Assembly (NCBI GenBank): GCA_038373865.1
Contig: JAXGGA010003925.1
Location: 1 to 64,000, forward strand
DNA: 64,000 nt
Direction of reading: 5' to 3'
From: Uloborus plumipes
Lineage: Eukaryota > Arthropoda > Arachnida > Araneae > Uloboridae
Made by a program: the position numbers and the translations under genes. The notes beneath the pieces were generated by a model, which saw nothing but the letters and a program-made list of their open reading frames with translations, ran no database searches and was not told the origin of the DNA. This document shows positions 59,948 through 64,000 of this stretch, piece by piece. Within the stretch, counting starts at the first letter, position 1. Each line of letters begins with the position of its first letter.

Positions 59948-60568
59948 TCAGAAGTGTTCTATAGTAGCCTCGTGAAGCTCTTCTTTAGTTTTCTGTTCGG
60001 AAGGATCTCTTATTCCTATGGAATCTAGTTTCCACATCTCAGAAATGTCCATTTCTTTTACAAAGAGGGAAGTTACCATCATAGAACTACTGGAAGATAC
60101 ATTGGGGGGCCACGTAGGCCTAGAGGTAGAGTACTCTCCTCGTAAGCAAGTGGTCGCGGGTTCGAATCCCGCCTTGCCCATGGATGTTATTTCATCCTCT
60201 CTGTGCCGTAAATCTGTCCTGTGTTTGTCAGGAGGAAAAGCGCATAGTACGCAGTCCTCATGTATGTTGAAGCCGATGGTTTCTGGAAAAAAAAGATACA
60301 TTGTCAGAGTCCATCCAAGTGAAGTTTCAATAGCCACCAATCCACTTGACAAGACTTTTCGCTGACCCGTTAATAACTTTCCAAAGATATCAGCACCTAT
60401 AAGTACTTGAACGGGCTGTGGTTTTTCACCAACATCACTTAAAGTTATATCCAGTTCTCGAAGCTCTTCTAGCCATGGTCGTACATTCACAGGGGAGACA
60501 TCATTGCAGATAGTTTCTTGATCCAGTGCTTCAAAGTTGCATGCGAAATTACTATTAATATTTCTCAA
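59948..60568 (-). pseudogene. Pao-type protease / pol N-terminal pseudogene, with SINE inside
   Basis: The minus-strand frame from 60568 has ALDQETICNDVSPV and VQVLIGADIFGKLLTGQ, the retropepsin-like region of Pao pol, and then SLGWTL. The frame runs by chance through the antisense of a tRNA-derived SINE (60292-60105), giving a MGKAGFEPATTCLRGEYSTS stretch that is not protein in origin. Pol sequence resumes at SSMMVTSLFVKEMDI. The usual Asp-Ser-Gly of the protease lies upstream of 60568 and is not present, so the N-terminal half is lost. Confidence 0.85.
60105..60292 (+). mobile_element. tRNA-derived SINE with poly-A tail and 11-bp duplication
   Basis: 188 bp flanked by AAGATACATTG at 60094-60104 and 60293-60303. 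The 5' part is tRNA-like: box A near 60115-60126 (TAGGCCTAGAGG), a loop CTCGTAA with Thr-type anticodon CGT at about 60140-60142, and box B GGTTCGAATCC (60159-60169) in a perfect 5-bp T-stem. Acceptor and anticodon stems have mismatches, so it is not a functional tRNA. It ends GGAAAAAA. The structure indicates LINE-driven retrotransposition. Confidence 0.9.
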
Positions 60569-60659
60569 CCTAATCCTACACTCTCAGAAAAAACCCTCTT
60601 TATACACTACATTTTCATTCATTTTTTAACGAAAAATTTCTGTTTCCCTTAAAACCGAA

Positions 60660-60815
60660 AACTTCCGTTATTTCTTCTAACTTCCGCATTCACGCATGCG
60701 CAGTCCCGCTTCTTCCCGAAATGATTCACGATACCAGCGCCACCGAAGAACAAGCAAGCTACGAAAATCAGTCGGAAAGGAAAAGGAAAACAACATAATG
60801 AAATATGGGTAAGTA
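60660..60815 (+). promoter_or_regulatory. Candidate CpG-rich promoter and first exon (weak)
   Basis: CACGCATGCGCAGTCCCG at about 60690 contains an NRF1-like GCATGCGCA in a locally CpG-richer block. About 100 bp later an ATG (60798) is followed within 11 bases by GTAAGT. No downstream exon was identified, so this may be chance or a transposon end (ACACTCTCAGAAAAAA precedes it). Confidence 0.2.
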
Positions 60816-63480
60816 CTTAATTTCAGAATTGGATTCCAAAAATTATTTAATCGTTCTGCTAACTTTTAGACATTTTTTAATGGCAGCTTGAAAAAAATAT
60901 AAATTCATGGAATGTTCACAGTTTCTCTGTTCTACGAATGGGTAAAAGGCGCCATGTTTGAATCTAAATTCCAAAAGAAAATTCTTATTTAAATCAGCGG
61001 GAACTTATCAGGGCTTATGGAAATCTTAAAAAGCTTACTTTGATTAGTCAATTCTTAAGTATGTTTAATAATTAAACCTAAATAATCGTTTTGGAAGGCA
61101 TATCGTGGTTGAGAACAAGTTGAACTTTGAAAGTAAATAAATAAAAATGCTGATTCTTACTCATTCGTGGAATTAAAATGACAACCATATGTGTCAAAAA
61201 CAGACAATCCCTTATTTTATTAGTACGCATTCAGTTGTTATTTTCGTATGTATATGCATAAATGTATAATATATATATCTATATTTTTTAAAGTTAGCTT
61301 TGTTGAAAAATGATTGTGCAAATTCGTATGCTAGTCGATTCAGATTCCTACCCCGAACTACCAAAGAAAAAATGTTTATGTCACTTGAAATAATTTGTAA
61401 AATGAACCTGTTAAAAGATAATATTTTTCTGTTTGTTATAAAATTGAACAATTGGTATCACTGAATTTTTCTTTTTTTTTTTTTTTCATTTCTAATTCAA
61501 GACTGTCTTCTTTTCAAAACTAATATTTTTTTAGACTTCATGAAAATTTCATGTTATATTTATATTATTCTATTCATATCGCTATTGTCTTAATGCGTGT
61601 CACTTTGAATGGAATGAGGAATCTGTACATGTAGATATATTTGTCTTTGGTGAGCGAGTCTTGCAAAAACAAGGCCTAGAAACATGAAACTTAGTATGCA
61701 TATGTAGTTTTTGTCTGATAATGTACACGTAATCGTTCTTTGTTCGATAAACTAATTAGGAAAAAAGTAATGTAATGTTGTATGTGATTTTTAGTACTTT
61801 TTATCTAATAGAGCCTGAACTCAATTTTACTGGCCTTCTAATTGTTAAGTATCTGTAACAATAAAATTTTCCCAAAGATCTCAACTCAGAATTAGAAATA
61901 AATGCACTGTTGTGAGTTATTTGATGCATTTACGGATTCAGCTATGCTAAAATAGTCTAAAGATTTTAACTCTTTTAGAGACAAATATAGAGCTAGATTG
62001 TCCCAAGTAAGAAATAATATTGAAATATATTTCTTTCTTTCTTTTTTATTTTCTTTTTGATGAATGCTATTGCATTAATCCTACTCATCCCCCCTCCACA
62101 GATGGTGGAAGGTTACAGTCAAAATAATATGTATGCATAAATAGTGCTATTTGTTTTGTCTAATATGTGAACTAAAGAAAATACATGCAGCTGCAGGGCA
62201 GGTGTTGAAAAAAGTGAATTGAGGCGGGAGGGACATAATAGGATGTGTGTGATATGTGATATACATTCAGTAAAAGAAAAAACAAAAACAACCAGACAGA
62301 AGATGAATTTTCTATGCCTTTGCATTGCAAGTTGGGGGGGGGGGGGGCGGCAGTCCTTATCAGTGGAAAAAAATTGAATTTTAGAAAAATGTTCCTAAAA
62401 TTCCCCTAAAATTCTTAAAAAGTCAACTGCGAGCCCTGTACATATCTTACCAAAAAAAAAAAAAAAACATCATCAGCTGGTTATTTTCCATCTCTACACT
62501 TTAACAGTTATTGAATTTCTTAATTTCTTTCGTTTTTTTATTTTCATTACAGCTGAAAAAGTTACATTTAATTTTAAAATTTTTGCAGATAATTTTTTCA
62601 TTGTACTTCTCATTTTATTAAAATTTCATGTAATGCTTTCTTGAAATTTTAATAAAATGAGAAGTCTTCTTTTCTTTCTTTCTTTCTTTTCTTGTCTTTC
62701 TTTTCTTTAATTTTTCTGTATAGTGTTTCATAATTTTGTTGATATTAAAAGTGATTTGAATCATATGTATTTGCATTGAATCTGGTTTTACATCACAGTT
62801 TTTGGTGAAGCTTTACTTCAAAGGTGTTTTTGTATTTTTAAAAACTTAAAGGTAAGTCGTTCATAAATGTAAATTAATTAATAACTGAAGTTTCCAATTT
62901 TTTTTAAATAAAAAAAAATCCGATTTAAATAAAAAAAATCTGATTTTTTTTAATTTTTTTAAAAGAATCATTGATTTTTTTACACCCTGACTGCACAGCA
63001 CAAAAGATGCTTCTGACACCATTTCTGCAGATAATTACGCAAATGAAAAAAAAAATCCCAAAAAACACTATTATTCATCCATGTCCCTAGATTTTCGATG
63101 TTGCTAATTGTCACAAGCCTTTTGGAAATAAAATAATTGCATTCAATCTGATATATTTTTTTAAAATATAGGTAGCATAACTGTCGTGATTAGCTTGCTA
63201 CATTATGTTATTAGGTCAACAACCAGGATGAGCCTAATTTTTTTCTTATGGTAGTTAATTTGAACTGTTGGATGTCCACTCTGTTACAGTCGATTTCATG
63301 ATGAAAAAAATAGATTTTTTCTTGAAATTGCAGACAGACTTACAGTTTTAGGCTGTTTATTCCACTTTATGCTTGTTCTGTGATTCTAACTTTTCTTTGT
63401 GATTATAAGGATATTTTTAAAGGCTTATTTGTCCACTCTGTCACACAAAGTGATCAAAATATTTAAAATCCTTTCATAAA
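60816..63480. other. AT-rich stretch without recognised genes
   Basis: No ORF with recognisable protein. Contains a G-run (62333-62347), A-runs, the hairpin at 62605-62665 and a TTTC-rich microsatellite at about 62665-62710. Confidence 0.5.
62605..62665. repeat. Perfect 23-bp AT-rich hairpin
   Basis: ACTTCTCATTTTATTAAAAT.. pairs with its complement at 62643-62665 over 23 bp, loop 15 nt. The two arms are exact, which is unusual by chance even in AT-rich DNA. Confidence 0.9.
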
Positions 63481-63484
63481 TGAG

Positions 63485-63852
63485 TCATGTACTAATCGTC
63501 CCCGCTTAATCGGGTAACGGATAAACAAATAACCCGCTTATATGAATAAAGCATCCCGGAACCCATGCCATAGACGCAATGTTAAAGATCCCCGTTTAAT
63601 TGAATAATTTTTCTTGGAACCCACAGTATTTGTTTAGGCGGGGCCGACAGTATATATATGGGAGTTTTTCAAAAGTCAAAAAAAGAGCAGAGTGCTGCTG
63701 AGAAAATCGCATTTTGTAAACAGCATTTTTTTAAGTCACTTGAAAATAGAATAATTTTTGAAGCAATTATTTTCAAAAAAAGAATGCTCACTTTTAATGA
63801 ACTTAAGTTACAAGTAAAAGGCGAGGATTCATTAACCAAGCATCAGGCATAG
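63485..63852 (+). other. Possible pogo/mariner-type terminal fragment with short ORF
   Basis: CCCGCTTAATCGGG, AACCCGCTTATATGAATAAA and CCCCGTTTAATTGAATAA words at 63500-63610 resemble the diverged terminal sequences of pogo/Tigger-type elements. The following 64-codon ORF (63658-63852) is Lys/Phe-rich and unrecognised. The element's other end, if any, is beyond the window. Confidence 0.25.
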
Positions 63853-64000
63853 TGCAGCACCCTGCTCAGTTAAGTTTTTATTGTCTTGTTATAATTTTCT
63901 TTTATTTTTCTTTTCTTTTAGTGTCTTTGTAGAAATAAAACCAGAAAGAGGAACCATGAGTCGAAAAGAAGAAAGTTGTAGTAATATTACCTGTATGCAT

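Larger units (their letters stand above)
56892..60570 (-). mobile_element. Decayed Pao-type (Bel-Pao) retroelement, pol region
   Basis: Minus strand. Order from right to left is protease, reverse transcriptase, RNase H-like region, integrase zinc finger, integrase core and C-terminus ending with a (R)PFQKFYPLE-type tail at about 56892. No LTR or gag was found; similarity stops abruptly near 60575. Multiple frameshifts and stops, and a SINE inserted in the protease-RT linker. Confidence 0.9.

Noticed and set aside
60113..60180. Functional tRNA-Thr gene
   Set aside because: T-arm and anticodon loop are good, but acceptor and anticodon stems have mismatches, and the unit is part of a SINE with A-tail and target duplication.
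59948..60365. ORFs on both strands across 60105-60292 as protein domains
   Set aside because: They translate a tRNA-derived SINE; the open frames are accidental.

Overview
This is a eukaryotic, AT-rich, intron-bearing genomic segment that is almost wholly built of transposable elements. Four Tc1-like families, a mariner, hAT-, piggyBac- and Harbinger-type non-autonomous elements, a Gypsy and a Pao-type retroelement, a tRNA-derived SINE and long foldback palindromes together suggest an arthropod. A chelicerate such as a spider is plausible from remembered transposase families, but the sequence alone does not prove it. Only one multi-exon gene that is not plainly a transposon enzyme is visible: a DUF4806-type gene at 28.4-30.9 kb, itself probably decaying.

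Layout. 0.3-3.65 kb: decayed Tc1-like element (minus strand) split just upstream of its start codon by a 2.15 kb hAT-like element with an 8-bp target duplication. 4.5-10.9 kb: giant foldback with inner tandem units, invaded by a TTAA-flanked piggyBac-like element, itself invaded by element 'E1' carrying six same-direction copies of a GTAACGTGAGTCACG motif. 11.0-11.8 kb: foldback made of five ~142-bp units, two one way and three the other. 12.6-14.0 kb: nearly perfect 1.4 kb palindrome. 14.45-24.84 kb: three-level nest (TA-flanked foldback, then a Tc1-like DD34E element, then a full-length Gypsy retrotransposon with near-identical LTRs and a striking -1 frameshift site). 25.7-27.7 kb: 'E2', sister of E1, with seven copies of GTAACTTACGTTAC. 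28.4-30.9 kb: DUF4806-type gene. 31.3-34.2 kb: 3 kb palindrome. 34.9-37.05 kb: two TTAA-flanked elements around an (AT)n/T tract. 37.7-39.1 kb: intact 1,420-bp Tc1-like element with a DD32E transposase. 39.2-42.7 kb: another nest (Tc1-like, then hAT-like, then a second DD32E copy). 42.8-44.4 kb: mariner invaded by a Harbinger-like element with a Myb/SANT-like pseudogene. 45.8-47.1 kb: third, truncated DD32E copy. 47.55-50.86 kb: piggyBac-like element, invaded by a foldback DNA transposon with a CxxH transposase relic, invaded by a Helitron-like element. 52.5-55.6 kb: divergent inverted repeat. 56.9-60.6 kb: decayed Pao-type pol (minus strand) with a tRNA-derived SINE inserted. 60.6-64 kb: mostly featureless AT-rich DNA.

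How the parts relate: apart from the DUF4806-type locus the window records successive insertions rather than cooperating genes. Insertion order can be read from target duplications (8 bp for hAT-like, TA for Tc1/mariner, TTAA for piggyBac-like, TAATC for Gypsy, 11 bp for the SINE). Elements most likely to have moved recently are the Gypsy (LTRs differ at about five places per kb) and the DD32E family (two full copies of identical length, one with an intact transposase).
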